Assembly (NCBI RefSeq): GCF_007858435.1
Contig: NZ_VIGW01000007.1
Location: forward strand, 102,449 to 166,448
Reading direction: 5' to 3'
Source: Tsukamurella asaccharolytica
Lineage (GTDB): Bacteria > Actinomycetota > Actinomycetes > Mycobacteriales > Mycobacteriaceae
DNA: 64,000 nucleotides
The notes below the pieces were generated by a model. That model searched no databases and was not told where the DNA came from. It worked only from the letters and a program-made list of their open reading frames with translations. Below are positions 16,055-25,180 of the stretch, one piece after another (the stretch's first letter is position 1; each line of letters starts with the position of its first letter). A program made the translations under genes and the position numbers.

Positions 16055-17674
16055 ATGATGCAGGAGTGGGACGCGACGGCCGACGTGGTAGTGGTCGGCT
16101 ACGGCGGCGCGGGGGTAGCAGCCGCACTGGCCGCCCGTGAGTCCGGCGCCGAGGTGCTCGCACTCGACCGTTACCTCGGCGGCGGCGCGACGAACCTCTC
16201 CGGCGGGATCGTCTACGCGGGCGGTAGAACCCGGATTCAGCGCGCCGCCGGCGTCGAGGACGACGTCGAGAACATGTTCTCCTATCTGCGCCTCGAGGTG
16301 GGCGACGCCGTGTCGGAGGAGACGCTGCGACAGTTCTGCGAGCAGTCCCCCGCCATGGTCGACTGGCTGATGGACCACGGCGTGCCGTTCGACCCGTCAC
16401 TCTGCCCGTTCAAGACGTCCTACCCCACCGACGATTACTACCTGTACTTCTCGGGCAGCGAGAACTCCGGCGGCTTTCGCGACGGTGCGGCACCTCGCCA
16501 GCGGGGCCACCGCGCCCACGGGCCGGGCGTCTCAGGCAAGAAGCTGTACGGCCCGCTCGCGGCGTCGGCGGCCGCCCGCGGCATCCGTGTGCGCACCGGC
16601 ACGAGGGCGACCGGGCTCGTTGTGGAGGACGGCCGGGTCGTGGGCGTCGAGGCGGTCACGATCGAGCACGCGCCGGCCGCCGTCCGCCGACGGTTCGCCG
16701 TGCTCACCCGGATCTCGGCGAAGCCGGGTGTCTACCACCAGGGCCTGCGCGCGACGATGCAGCGGCTCCTGGACCGGATCGAGCGTCGCCACGGCCGGCC
16801 GATCCGGATCCGCGCCCGCTCGGGCGTCGTCCTGAGTACCGGCGGCTTCATCGCCAACGGCGCGATGGTGCGCGAGCACGCACCGGGCTACCCCTGGGAG
16901 GAGGGCCTCCCGCTGGGCACCGCGGGCGACGACGGCAGCGGCATCGCACTGGGCCGCTCGGTGGGCGGCGCGACGGACCGGATGGACTCGCTGTCGAACT
17001 GGCGGTTCATCGCCCCGCCCAGCGCCTACCTCGGCGCGCTCGCGGTCGACGCGGACGGGCGGCGGATGGTCGACGAGTCCCGCTACGGCGCCGCGCTGGG
17101 CGCCGCCATCGCCGAGGCGCCCGGGCACCGCGCCTGGCTGCTGGTCGACGCCGACCTCGCGGCGCGGGCCCGCGGGCAGCTGGGCGAGCAGACGGTGTGG
17201 TTCCAGCGGCTCCAGCTCGAGCGGCTGCTCCGCATCGGCAGCGTCTCCGCACCCACCGTCGAGGAGGCCGCGCGGCGCGCCGGCGTCGACCCCTCCGGGC
17301 TGCGGCAGACCGTCGATGCGCACAACGACGCGATCGCGCAGGGCCGGCCGGATCCGCTCGGCAAGCCCGACGACCTGCGCACGCCCGCCCTGAAGGCACC
17401 GTTCACCCTGCTCGACATCTCGTTCACGAACCGGATGACCTATCCCATGCCGATGCTCACCCTGGGCGGCCTCGTCGTCGACGAGCGTTCCGGCGCGGTG
17501 CGCACCGGGGCGGGCGAGGTGGTCGCCGGGCTGTTCGCCGCCGGCCGCACCGCCGTCGGTATCTGCTCGAACTCGTACGTCAGCGGACTCTCCCTCGCCG
17601 ACTGCATCTTCTCCGGCCGGCGCGCCGGATCGCACGCAGCCGTGGCGCAGTCCAGCGTGCGCGACGAGGCCTAG
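16055..17674 (+). CDS. FAD-binding dehydrogenase, 3-ketosteroid dehydrogenase/fumarate reductase family
   Basis: A 539-residue FAD_binding_2 flavoprotein. The Rossmann dinucleotide motif VVVVGYGGAGVAAALAARES sits at the N-terminus, followed by GGGATNLSGG (FAD pyrophosphate region). The mid-protein has VVLSTGGFIANGAMVREHAPG and SGIALGRSVGGATDRMDSLS, and the C-terminal FAD loop is GRTAVGICSNSYVSGLSLAD. It resembles KstD-like and Rv0785-like proteins, but the C-terminal loop differs from canonical 3-ketosteroid-delta1-dehydrogenase, so the exact steroid or enoate substrate is open. A KstR-type box overlaps its promoter. Its TAG shares CTAG with the convergent XRE-cupin gene. Confidence 0.85.
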   Translation: MMQEWDATADVVVVGYGGAGVAAALAARESGAEVLALDRYLGGGATNLSGGIVYAGGRTRIQRAAGVEDDVENMFSYLRLEVGDAVSEETLRQFCEQSPAMVDWLMDHGVPFDPSLCPFKTSYPTDDYYLYFSGSENSGGFRDGAAPRQRGHRAHGPGVSGKKLYGPLAASAAARGIRVRTGTRATGLVVEDGRVVGVEAVTIEHAPAAVRRRFAVLTRISAKPGVYHQGLRATMQRLLDRIERRHGRPIRIRARSGVVLSTGGFIANGAMVREHAPGYPWEEGLPLGTAGDDGSGIALGRSVGGATDRMDSLSNWRFIAPPSAYLGALAVDADGRRMVDESRYGAALGAAIAEAPGHRAWLLVDADLAARARGQLGEQTVWFQRLQLERLLRIGSVSAPTVEEAARRAGVDPSGLRQTVDAHNDAIAQGRPDPLGKPDDLRTPALKAPFTLLDISFTNRMTYPMPMLTLGGLVVDERSGAVRTGAGEVVAGLFAAGRTAVGICSNSYVSGLSLADCIFSGRRAGSHAAVAQSSVRDEA

Positions 17675-18270
17675 CGACGCTCCCCGGCGGGCAGGGCCGG
17701 GGCCATCACCCAGAGAACCCGGGCACCGTCCGGTCCGGCCGCGAAGACGTGGGGCCGTACCGGGTCGAAGGTCATGGCGTCGCCGACGCCCAGCTCGACG
17801 CTCGGCTGCGGAGGGAAGGCGAGACGCAGCGTGCCGTGCTGCACCAGCACGAACGACACCTCCGCGGGCAGAGCGTAGGCATCGTCGCCGCTGCCTCCGC
17901 CCGGCGCGATGTGGCTGAGCAGCACCTGGACCCGCCGCTCCCCCGACGGCGTGAGCAGGAACTCGGAGAGACCCTCGCCGCCGAACCGGACCGACGGGTA
18001 GGCGTCTGCGCGGACGACCGAGCTCGCCGCGCCACCGTTGAAGAGGGAACCGACGGGCACGTCCAGCGCGTCGCACCAGCTCACCAACACCGCCATCGAC
18101 GGTGCCGCCAGGCCCCGCTCCACCTTCGAGAGATAGCCCTTGGTGACGCCGATGCGCTCAGCGACGTCCGCGAGCGTCAGGCGTCGAGCACTGCGCGCCG
18201 CCTTCAGCGCCGCTCCGACCTGATCCGGCACAGGCAGGTCCGCTCCCACTCCCGATGCAGCTACATCCAA
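17671..18270 (-). CDS. XRE-cupin transcriptional regulator of the arginine/amine operon
   Basis: A 199-residue regulator. The HTH is at about residues 17-70 (VGAALKAARSARRLTLADVA, GVTKGYLSKVERGLAAPSMA) and the cupin at about 115-190 (LPAEVSFVLVQHGTLRLAFP, then MTFDPVRPHVFAAGPDGARV), the architecture of PuuR-like amine-responsive regulators. The best start is TTG at 18270, downstream of GAAAGGA; the GTG at 18252 is an alternative. It is divergent from the ureohydrolase operon. A 7-3-7 palindrome lies just upstream of its start, so autoregulation and operon control are likely. Confidence 0.85.
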   Translation of the reverse strand: MDVAASGVGADLPVPDQVGAALKAARSARRLTLADVAERIGVTKGYLSKVERGLAAPSMAVLVSWCDALDVPVGSLFNGGAASSVVRADAYPSVRFGGEGLSEFLLTPSGERRVQVLLSHIAPGGGSGDDAYALPAEVSFVLVQHGTLRLAFPPQPSVELGVGDAMTFDPVRPHVFAAGPDGARVLWVMAPALPAGERR

Positions 18271-18275
18271 CAGAT

Positions 18276-18326
18276 GTTTCCTTTCAGGAAACTCAAGTTG
18301 ACAAGTCGGTCGATGTCCCACACTAT
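18276..18326 (+). promoter_or_regulatory. divergent operator and sigma-A-type promoter of the ureohydrolase operon
   Basis: GTTTCCT-TTC-AGGAAAC (18276-18292) is a perfect 7-bp inverted repeat with a 3-nt spacer. Next comes TTGACA (18298-18303), 17 bp, then CACTAT (18321-18326): a full-consensus -35 with a weak -10. The ureohydrolase start is 44 nt further, with GAGAGG about 8 nt before it, so this message has a leader. The operator touches the -35 and also the regulator's own start. Confidence 0.65.
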
Positions 18327-18369
18327 GTGATCCGCCCCACAGACGCAGCTCCTGCGAGAGGATCCCTTC

Positions 18370-19350
18370 GTGTCCGACGAAATCCAGCGCCCCGCTCAGC
18401 CTCGCGGCCCGGTGGATGCGAGCCTCGTGCCCCGCTACTGCGGGCCGGCGACCTTCGCCCGCCTGCCCCGCCTCGACGAGGTCGACGGCGCCGCCGTCGC
18501 GGTCCTCGGGATCCCCTTCGACACCGGGGTCAGCTACCGTCCCGGCGCGCGGTTCGGGCCCGGCCACATCCGGGCGTCGTCGAAGCTGCTGCGCCCCTAC
18601 AACCCCGCCCTCGACGTCTCGCCGTTCGCCGTGCACCAGGTCGCCGATGCGGGCGACCTCGCGGTCAACCCGTTCGACATCGAGGAGGCGCTCGGCACCG
18701 TGCAGGCTGAGGTGTCCCGACTGCGTTCGAGCGGGTCGAAGGTGCTCACCCTCGGCGGCGATCACACGCTCGCGCTGCCCATCCTGCGCGCCGTCGCCGC
18801 CGATCGCGGTCCCGTCGCCGTGCTGCACTTCGACGCGCACCTCGACACCTGGGACACCTACTTCGGCGCCCCGTACACGCACGGCACCCCGTTCCGGCGG
18901 GCCAGCGAGGAAGGGCTGATCGACCTCGAGCGCTCGATGCACATCGGCATCCGCGGCCCGCTCTACGGCGAGCAGGATCTCGCCGCCGACGGCGTGCTCG
19001 GCTTCCAGGTGATCCGGTCCGACGACTACGAGAACGACGGGCTCGCGAGCGTGATCGAGCGCATGCGCCGTCGCCTCGCCGGGCCCGACGGTGCCGGCGG
19101 CCCCGTCTACGTCTCCGTCGACATCGACGTACTCGACCCGGCCCACGCGCCCGGCACCGGCACCCCCGAGGCCGGCGGCATGACCAGCCGCGAGCTCCTC
19201 AACACCATCCGCGCCCTGGTCGGCACGGACGTGGTGGGCGCCGACGTCGTCGAGGTCGCACCGCCCTACGACCACGCCGAGCTGACCGGCATCGCGGCGG
19301 CCCACGTGGCCTACGAGTTGCTCTCGGTGCTCGCGGTGAACGCCCGGTGA
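18370..19350 (+). CDS. ureohydrolase (agmatinase family; guanidinobutyrase proposed)
   Basis: A 326-residue Mn2+-dependent guanidino hydrolase releasing urea. Metal and catalytic motifs: [28 protein letters not shown], then [20 protein letters not shown]. Generic annotation would be agmatinase. The next three genes (permease, amidase and 2-monooxygenase of the DavA/DavB type) suggest instead 4-guanidinobutyrate to GABA plus urea. Start GTG at 18370 with GAGAGG 8 nt upstream. The stop overlaps the permease start (GTGA). Family is certain; substrate is inference. Confidence 0.9.
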   Translation: MSDEIQRPAQPRGPVDASLVPRYCGPATFARLPRLDEVDGAAVAVLGIPFDTGVSYRPGARFGPGHIRASSKLLRPYNPALDVSPFAVHQVADAGDLAVNPFDIEEALGTVQAEVSRLRSSGSKVLTLGGDHTLALPILRAVAADRGPVAVLHFDAHLDTWDTYFGAPYTHGTPFRRASEEGLIDLERSMHIGIRGPLYGEQDLAADGVLGFQVIRSDDYENDGLASVIERMRRRLAGPDGAGGPVYVSVDIDVLDPAHAPGTGTPEAGGMTSRELLNTIRALVGTDVVGADVVEVAPPYDHAELTGIAAAHVAYELLSVLAVNAR

Positions 19351-20786
19351 GCGGCACGTTCAGCGAGCGCCTGCTCGCCCGCAAGCCCGTCGACCGCATC
19401 CTGGCGGACAGCGCCGCCCCGCACGATGGGCCGCAGCTCAAGCGGTCGATGGGTCTCGGGCATCTCACCGCGCTGTCGATCGGCGCCTCCCTCGGCACCG
19501 GCATCTTCGTCATCCTGGGCGAGGCGACGCCGGACGCCGGGCCCGCGGTGATCGTCGCGTTCATCCTCGCAGCGGTGACCGCGCTGTTCTCCGCGCTCTC
19601 GTACGCGGAGATGGCGGGCACCATCCCCGTCTCGGGCAGCTCCTACTCCTACGCCTACGCCACGATCGGTGAGCTCTTCGCGTGGGTCTGCGGATGGTGC
19701 CTGCTGCTCGAATACGGCGTCTCCGTGGCGGCGGTCGCCGTCGGGTGGGGGCAGTACATCAACGAGCTGCTGCGCACCCTGTTCGACGTCGAGTTGCCGA
19801 CCGCGATCACCGCGCCGCCGGGCGACGGCGGCGTCGTCAACATCCCCGCGATGGTGATCGTCGCGCTCGCCTGCCTGGTGCTGGTGGGCGGGGCCACGGA
19901 GAGCGCGCGGCTCAACACCGCGATGGTGATCCTCAAGGTCTTCGTGCTGGTCTTCTTCTGCGTCATCGCGTTCACTGCGTTCGACGCGGGCAACCTCGAG
20001 CCCTTCATGCCCTTCGGCATCGGCGGGGTCACCGCCGCGGCCGCGATGGTGTTCTTCTCCTACATCGGTTTCGACGCCGCCTCCACGGCGGGCAACGAGG
20101 CGAAGAACCCCACCCGCGATCTGCCGCGCGCGATCATCCTCTCGCTCGGCATCATCACTGTGCTCTACTGTCTCGTCGCGCTCGCCGCAGTGGGCGCGAT
20201 GCCCTGGCAGGAGTTCGGCGGCACCGAGGCCTCGCTCGCGAAGGTCCTGACCGACGTCACGCAGAGCACCTGGCCGTCCGTGGTCCTGTCGATCGGCGCG
20301 GTCATCGCGATCGCCAGCGTGGTGCTCGCCGTCCTGTACGGCCAGACCCGCATCCTGTACACGATGGGGAGCGACGGCCTCGTGCCTCGCGTCTTCGCCA
20401 AGGTCAACCCGCGCACGTTCGTCCCGGTCCGCAACATCCTCATCGTCGGCACTCTGGTTGCGCTGCTCGCGGGTCTCGTCCCGCTCGGCGAGCTGGCGAA
20501 CGCCACCTCGATCGGCTCGCTGTTCGCGTTCGCGCTGGTCAACATCGGCGTGATCGTGCTCCGCTACACACGTCCCGAACTGCCCCGCACGTTCAAGACC
20601 CCGCTGTTCCCGCTCGTCCCCGTCCTCGGCGTCGTGTTCTGCGTCCTGCTGATGTTCCAGATGAAGGCGCCCACGTGGATCGCCTTCGGGCTGTGGACCC
20701 TCGTCGGCCTCGCCGTGTACTTCGCCTACGGCTACCGGAACTCGCGGCTCCGCGGCGAGAAGGACCTCCCGAAGGCGGCGCTATGA
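19347..20786 (+). CDS. APC-family amino acid permease (cationic amino acid transporter-like)
   Basis: A 479-residue permease with 12 or more helices. The N-terminal signature [20 protein letters not shown] is the unwound substrate-binding helix 1 of APC transporters; later [20 protein letters not shown] and [20 protein letters not shown] resemble CAT-type cationic amino-acid carriers. The GTG start overlaps the ureohydrolase stop, and its TGA overlaps the amidase ATG, so the genes are translationally coupled. Arginine import is the most economical role given its partners. Confidence 0.88.
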   Translation: MSGTFSERLLARKPVDRILADSAAPHDGPQLKRSMGLGHLTALSIGASLGTGIFVILGEATPDAGPAVIVAFILAAVTALFSALSYAEMAGTIPVSGSSYSYAYATIGELFAWVCGWCLLLEYGVSVAAVAVGWGQYINELLRTLFDVELPTAITAPPGDGGVVNIPAMVIVALACLVLVGGATESARLNTAMVILKVFVLVFFCVIAFTAFDAGNLEPFMPFGIGGVTAAAAMVFFSYIGFDAASTAGNEAKNPTRDLPRAIILSLGIITVLYCLVALAAVGAMPWQEFGGTEASLAKVLTDVTQSTWPSVVLSIGAVIAIASVVLAVLYGQTRILYTMGSDGLVPRVFAKVNPRTFVPVRNILIVGTLVALLAGLVPLGELANATSIGSLFAFALVNIGVIVLRYTRPELPRTFKTPLFPLVPVLGVVFCVLLMFQMKAPTWIAFGLWTLVGLAVYFAYGYRNSRLRGEKDLPKAAL

Positions 20787-21574
20787 CGGTCACCGTCGGG
20801 ATGTACCAGGGGCCGGCGGGACTCGGTCCGACGCCGGACGTCGCGCGGAACCTGGCGGCGATCGACGACGCCGCCGCCCGCGCCGCGGCCGAGGGCGCGC
20901 GGGTGCTGGTCACGCCCGAGTTGTCGGTCACCGGGTACGACATCGGCGCGGCCGCGACGGAACTCGCCCGCCCGCGCGGCGGGGAGTACCACGAGGCGAT
21001 CGCCGGCATCGCGCGCCGCAACGGCGTGACCGTCGTGGCCGGGTACCCGGAGCGAGACGGGGGCCGGGTCTTCAACGCCGCCACCGTGATCGCGCCCGAC
21101 GGGGCCGAGCTCGCGCACTACCGCAAGTCCCACCTGTTCGGCGACCTCGACCGCGTCGTCTTCACCCCGGGCGGCGAGCTGCCCGTGACCTTCCCCCTCG
21201 GAGACCTGACCTGCGGACTGCTCATCTGCTACGACGTGGAGTTCCCCGAGGCCGTCCGCGCCCACGCGGACGCCGGCACCGACCTGCTCCTGATCCCGAC
21301 CGGCCTCATGGAGCCCTTCGGCCGGATAGCCGAGCTGGTCGTGCCGGTGCGGGCCTTCGAGAGCCAGCTGTACATCGCCTACACCAACCACTGCGGCCGC
21401 GAGACCTCGCTCGAGTACTGCGGCCTGAGCACCGCGGCCGCGCCCGACGGCGAGGTCGTGGCCCGCGCCGGGCGCGCGGAGGAGCTACTCACCTTCACCG
21501 CCGACCCCGAGGCGCTGCGGGAGGCCCGCATCGCCAACACCTACCTGCGCGACCGGCGCACCGACCTGTACTGA
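20783..21574 (+). CDS. nitrilase-superfamily amidohydrolase (DavA-like omega-amidase)
   Basis: A 263-residue carbon-nitrogen hydrolase with Glu46 (VTPELSVTGYDIG), Lys115 (HYRKSHLFGDLDR) and Cys149 (LLICYDVEFPEAVRA). In layout and many residues it resembles Pseudomonas DavA, 5-aminovaleramide amidohydrolase (GYNIG, YRKTHLFGELDR and LLICYDIEFPE in my recollection). It should hydrolyse the amide made by the next gene's monooxygenase; with arginine as substrate this would be 4-guanidinobutyramide to 4-guanidinobutyrate plus ammonia. N-carbamoylputrescine amidase is the generic alternative. The start overlaps the permease stop. Confidence 0.85.
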   Translation: MTVTVGMYQGPAGLGPTPDVARNLAAIDDAAARAAAEGARVLVTPELSVTGYDIGAAATELARPRGGEYHEAIAGIARRNGVTVVAGYPERDGGRVFNAATVIAPDGAELAHYRKSHLFGDLDRVVFTPGGELPVTFPLGDLTCGLLICYDVEFPEAVRAHADAGTDLLLIPTGLMEPFGRIAELVVPVRAFESQLYIAYTNHCGRETSLEYCGLSTAAAPDGEVVARAGRAEELLTFTADPEALREARIANTYLRDRRTDLY

Positions 21575-21597
21575 GCCCCGCCACCCCAGGAGCCCGC

Positions 21598-23298
21598 ATG
21601 ACACAACCCGCCATGCCCGCCCACGGCCCGTCCGGATCGGATGCGCCCCTGACCATGTTCGGCCCGGACTTCCCGTTCGCCTACGACGACTGGGTCACCC
21701 ACCCCGACGGCCTCGGCAGCGTCCCCGAGGCCGCGCTCGGCACCGAGGTCGCCGTGATCGGCGCGGGCCTCGCCGGACTCACCACCGCGTACGAGCTGGC
21801 CCGGATCGGGCTGAAACCCGTGGTGTACGAGGCCGACCGGATCGGCGGGCGGATGCGCAGCGAACGTTTCGAGGGCTACGACGACGACCTCGTCGCGGAA
21901 ATGGGCGCCATGCGATTCCCGCCCTCGTCGACGACCCTGCAGCACTACCTGGACCTCGCGGGGCTGCGCACCGAGCCCTTCCCCAACCCCCTCGCCGAGG
22001 CGACGCCCAGCACCGTCATCGACCTCAAGGGCCGCAGCCACTACGCCCGCACCGCCGCCGACCTTCCGCCCGAGTTCGCCGAGGTCGCCCGCGCGTGGGA
22101 CGCCAGCCTCGCCGATTACGCCGATGCCGCTGAGCTGCAGGACGCGATCCGCGCCCGCGATGCGGGGCGCATCCGGGCCGTGTGGTCGAAGCTCGTCGAG
22201 GAGCTCGATGACCAGACCTTCTACGGCTTCCTCACCGCATCGAAGCACTTCCGCTCCTTCGCGCACCGGGAACTGTTCGGACAGGTCGGATTCGGCACCG
22301 GCGGCTGGGACACCGACTACCCCAACTCGATGCTCGAGATCCTGCGCGTGACCTGCACCGCCGCGGACGACGAGCACCGCAGCATCGTCGGGGGCGCGGA
22401 CCTGCTGCCGAAGCACCTGTGGGAGAGCCCGTTCGACGGTGCGCGGTCGGTGCGCGAGCTCAACGGCGGCACGCACCGGCCCGCGGTCACCGCGATCCGG
22501 CGCACGGCGGGCCCGGGCGGTGCGCCGCGGTACACGCTCGTCGATGCCGGCGGCGAGACCCGCACGTACCCGGCGGCGATCTTCACCGGGCAGGCATGGA
22601 TGCTGCTCAACACCATCGACTGCGACGACGACCTGCTGCCGATCGACCACTGGACCGCGATCGAGCGCACCCACTACATGGGCAGCTCGAAGGTGTTCGC
22701 GCTGGTCGATCGTCCCTTCTGGCGCGATGTCGATCCCGCGACGGGGCGCGACACGATGTCGATGACCCTGACCGACCGGATGAGCCGCGGCACCTACCTT
22801 CTCGACCACGGCCCCGACCGTCCCGGCGTCATCTGCCTGTCCTACACCTGGTCCGACGACTCCCTCAAAGTGCTGCCGCTGGACGTGAACGCACGGCTCG
22901 ACCTCATGCTCAAGTCGCTCGGCGGGGTCTACCCCGGCGTCGACATCCGCAGCCACATCATCGCCACGCCCAAGACCGTCTCCTGGGAGACGGAGCGGTA
23001 CTTCATGGGCGCCTTCAAGGCGAACCTGCCGGGGCACTACCGGTACCAGGAGCGGCTGTACACGCACTTCATGCAGGAGTCGTTCGACCCGCGGCACCGC
23101 GGCTTCTTTCTGGCCGGGGACGACATCTCATGGACCGCGGGGTGGGCCGAGGGCGCGCTGCAGACCGCGCTCAACGCCGTCTGGGGCGTCGTGCACCACC
23201 TCGGCGGACGCGCACCGTCGACCAATCCCGGACCGGGCGACGTCTTCGCCGACATCGCCCCGGTCCGGCTCGGCGACGAGCGCGGTACGCGCGCCTGA
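21598..23298 (+). CDS. flavin amino-acid 2-monooxygenase (DavB/arginine 2-monooxygenase type)
   Basis: A 566-residue FAD enzyme of the amine-oxidase superfamily. N-terminal TMFGPDFPFAYDDWVTHPDG leads to the dinucleotide motif GAGLAG (55-60) and YEADRIGGRMRSE. Later marks are VGFGTGGWDTDYPNSMLEIL, SMTLTDRMSRGTYLLDHG, MGAFKANLPGHYRYQERLY and GDDISWTAGWAEGALQTALN. These match lysine 2-monooxygenase DavB segment by segment as I recall it, more closely than ordinary monoamine oxidases. It decarboxylates and oxygenates a basic amino acid to the shorter amide. The ureohydrolase partner points to arginine over lysine. It starts 23 bp after the amidase gene, with CAGGAG upstream. Confidence 0.85.
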   Translation: MTQPAMPAHGPSGSDAPLTMFGPDFPFAYDDWVTHPDGLGSVPEAALGTEVAVIGAGLAGLTTAYELARIGLKPVVYEADRIGGRMRSERFEGYDDDLVAEMGAMRFPPSSTTLQHYLDLAGLRTEPFPNPLAEATPSTVIDLKGRSHYARTAADLPPEFAEVARAWDASLADYADAAELQDAIRARDAGRIRAVWSKLVEELDDQTFYGFLTASKHFRSFAHRELFGQVGFGTGGWDTDYPNSMLEILRVTCTAADDEHRSIVGGADLLPKHLWESPFDGARSVRELNGGTHRPAVTAIRRTAGPGGAPRYTLVDAGGETRTYPAAIFTGQAWMLLNTIDCDDDLLPIDHWTAIERTHYMGSSKVFALVDRPFWRDVDPATGRDTMSMTLTDRMSRGTYLLDHGPDRPGVICLSYTWSDDSLKVLPLDVNARLDLMLKSLGGVYPGVDIRSHIIATPKTVSWETERYFMGAFKANLPGHYRYQERLYTHFMQESFDPRHRGFFLAGDDISWTAGWAEGALQTALNAVWGVVHHLGGRAPSTNPGPGDVFADIAPVRLGDERGTRA

Positions 23299-23300
23299 CG

Positions 23301-24797
23301 TCAGTGGCGGCGCAGCGCCGTCACCAGGCCCCCGTCCCCGGGGATCATGGTGACGTTGCGGTGCCGCGGCTGCTCCGCGGGAGCGTCGGTCAGCGCGAGA
23401 TCGACGCGCAGCAGGATCTGCGTCACCACCGCGCGCAGCTCCGCCATCGCCAGCCCCGCGCCGAGGCAGCGGCGGGTGCCACCCCCGAAGGGCATCAGCT
23501 TCTGCGGCGAGGGCTTGACGCCGAGGAAGCGCTCGGGATCGAAGGCGTACGGCCGCGGGTACAGCTCCTCCCGGTGGTGCAGCAGCAGGATCGAGACCAG
23601 CGCGATCACGCCGCGGTCCACCATGTAGGGCCCGAACTGCCAGTCGGACAGCAGCTCCCGCGCGACCACCGGCACCACCGGACGGCTGCGCATCGACTCG
23701 TTGATGAGCGCCTCGACGTACGCCTCGTCGCCGGCGCGAGCGGCCTCGACGGAGCGGCGGTACGCCTCGGGGGTGCGGGTGAGCCGCTCGAAGGTCCACG
23801 CGACCGAGTTCGATGTCGTCTCGTGGCCGGCGAGCACCAGGGTCAGGAGCTCGTCGCGGATCTCACTGTCGGCCAGGGGCGCACCGTCGTCCCCGCGGGC
23901 CGCCATGAGCACCGTGAGGATGTCGGAGCGGCCCGCCCCGTCGGGCCCGTCGGCGCCCTCGCGGCGACGCTCGGCGATCACCGAATAGATCGCCGCGTCC
24001 AGGGGCCGGAGCACCAGCTTCAGGATTCCGCGCGGCTCGGGGCTGCGCGCGTTCACCAGCTGCACGACGGTCGCGAGCGGGTGCGTCGAGAGCCGCAGTA
24101 GGCGGATCATCGACGTGCGGACCGCACGTTCGGCGCGGGTCGCGCCGGTTTCGTCGTCGATGCCGAACACCGCCGACATGATCACGTCGAGCGTGATCTG
24201 CTGCCCGATGTCCGCCAGCGCCACCGCCTCTCCCGTTCGCCACTCGTCGATGCGGCGCTCCGTCGCGGCGTCGATGCGCTGCTGGTAGTCGGTGACCGCG
24301 CGCCCGTGGAACTGCGGCAGCAGGAGTCGGCGCTGCTGCTTGTGCCGCGGCCCGACCGCGGTGAGCACCGAATCAGGTCCGACGATGGGCCGCAGGGGCG
24401 AGAAGCGGGTGGCCGACGGCGCATCGTCGGGGCGCGTCATCAGCGAGGCGACGTGCGCCGGGTTGGACACCAGCACCACCTGCCCCGGCCCACCCGCGAA
24501 CTCCGACCGGAAGACGTCGCCGTAGCGCTCCGCCGCGCGGAAGGTCACGTCGCCCTCGCGCAGCGTGTACGACAGCGAAGCCCGCAGCGGCCCCATCGGG
24601 AGGGACGGCGCCGCACGCAGAGCGGCGGCCCCCGCGGCGTCGACGGGCCCGGCCTCGTCGCCTGTACCGCCGTGGACGCCCGGCCGCACGGATTCGCGCA
24701 GGTGCCACGCGGGCTCGGGGATCGACAGGGTGCGCGCGACGGTTCCGCCGATCCCCGTGCCGATCCCGGTGCGGACGGCTCGTGCCATCGTGGTCAT
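23301..24797 (-). CDS. cytochrome P450
   Basis: A 498-residue haem-thiolate monooxygenase. The I-helix oxygen-binding motif is VLAGHETTSNSVAWTFERL, the K-helix ExxR is NESMRSRP, and the haem loop PFGGGTRRCLGAGLAMAELR contains the Cys ligand. The N-terminus lacks a membrane anchor, so it is a soluble bacterial P450 needing a separate ferredoxin/reductase, none of which is adjacent. Start ATG 24797 with GAGGAGGAC 4-5 nt upstream (another ATG at 24812 precedes this RBS). Convergent with the monooxygenase gene, 2 bp apart. Substrate unknown. Confidence 0.92.
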   Translation of the reverse strand: MTTMARAVRTGIGTGIGGTVARTLSIPEPAWHLRESVRPGVHGGTGDEAGPVDAAGAAALRAAPSLPMGPLRASLSYTLREGDVTFRAAERYGDVFRSEFAGGPGQVVLVSNPAHVASLMTRPDDAPSATRFSPLRPIVGPDSVLTAVGPRHKQQRRLLLPQFHGRAVTDYQQRIDAATERRIDEWRTGEAVALADIGQQITLDVIMSAVFGIDDETGATRAERAVRTSMIRLLRLSTHPLATVVQLVNARSPEPRGILKLVLRPLDAAIYSVIAERRREGADGPDGAGRSDILTVLMAARGDDGAPLADSEIRDELLTLVLAGHETTSNSVAWTFERLTRTPEAYRRSVEAARAGDEAYVEALINESMRSRPVVPVVARELLSDWQFGPYMVDRGVIALVSILLLHHREELYPRPYAFDPERFLGVKPSPQKLMPFGGGTRRCLGAGLAMAELRAVVTQILLRVDLALTDAPAEQPRHRNVTMIPGDGGLVTALRRH

Positions 24798-24857
24798 ATC
24801 GTCCTCCTCCATCGATTGTGCACGCCGGACGTGGCGCGCGGGGTGCCGTCGCGATCG

Positions 24858-25010
24858 TCAGGGCACGACGGTGCCCAGGGGGCCGCTCCGGCGGTCGCGG
24901 GCGGCCGTCGCGCGGTGGATGTCGCGCGCGCCGAAATCGAGGCCGTCGCGGTCGTGGGTGAGCGCGGCGATCGCGACGGCGAACGCGGCGACGACGAGAA
25001 CGGTGATCAT
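24858..25010 (-). CDS. small membrane-anchored protein, 50 aa
   Basis: ATG at 25010 preceded by the purine-rich GAGAAGGAGAAGG. Residues 1-17 form a hydrophobic segment (MITVLVVAAFAVAIAAL), then a charged Arg/Asp-rich tail (THDRDGLDFGARDIHRATAA) ending LGTVVP. TGA stop at 24858-24860. It reads into the P450 gene on the same strand, 60 bp before it, so the two may be co-transcribed. Function unknown. Confidence 0.55.
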   Translation of the reverse strand: MITVLVVAAFAVAIAALTHDRDGLDFGARDIHRATAARDRRSGPLGTVVP

Positions 25011-25180
25011 GGCCTTCTCCTTCTCCCGTGCCCGGTGTGTTCCGGGTGAATTCGACGCTACGAGAGCGATCGTCGCTGGTCAGCGTGCCCAGGATGGAAG
25101 TCCGTTCCACCCTGGGACGGGCGCGCGGCTCCGCCCCAGGGTGGGCGACCGGGCCGCGACGCGCGACTACGATGCAAGCC

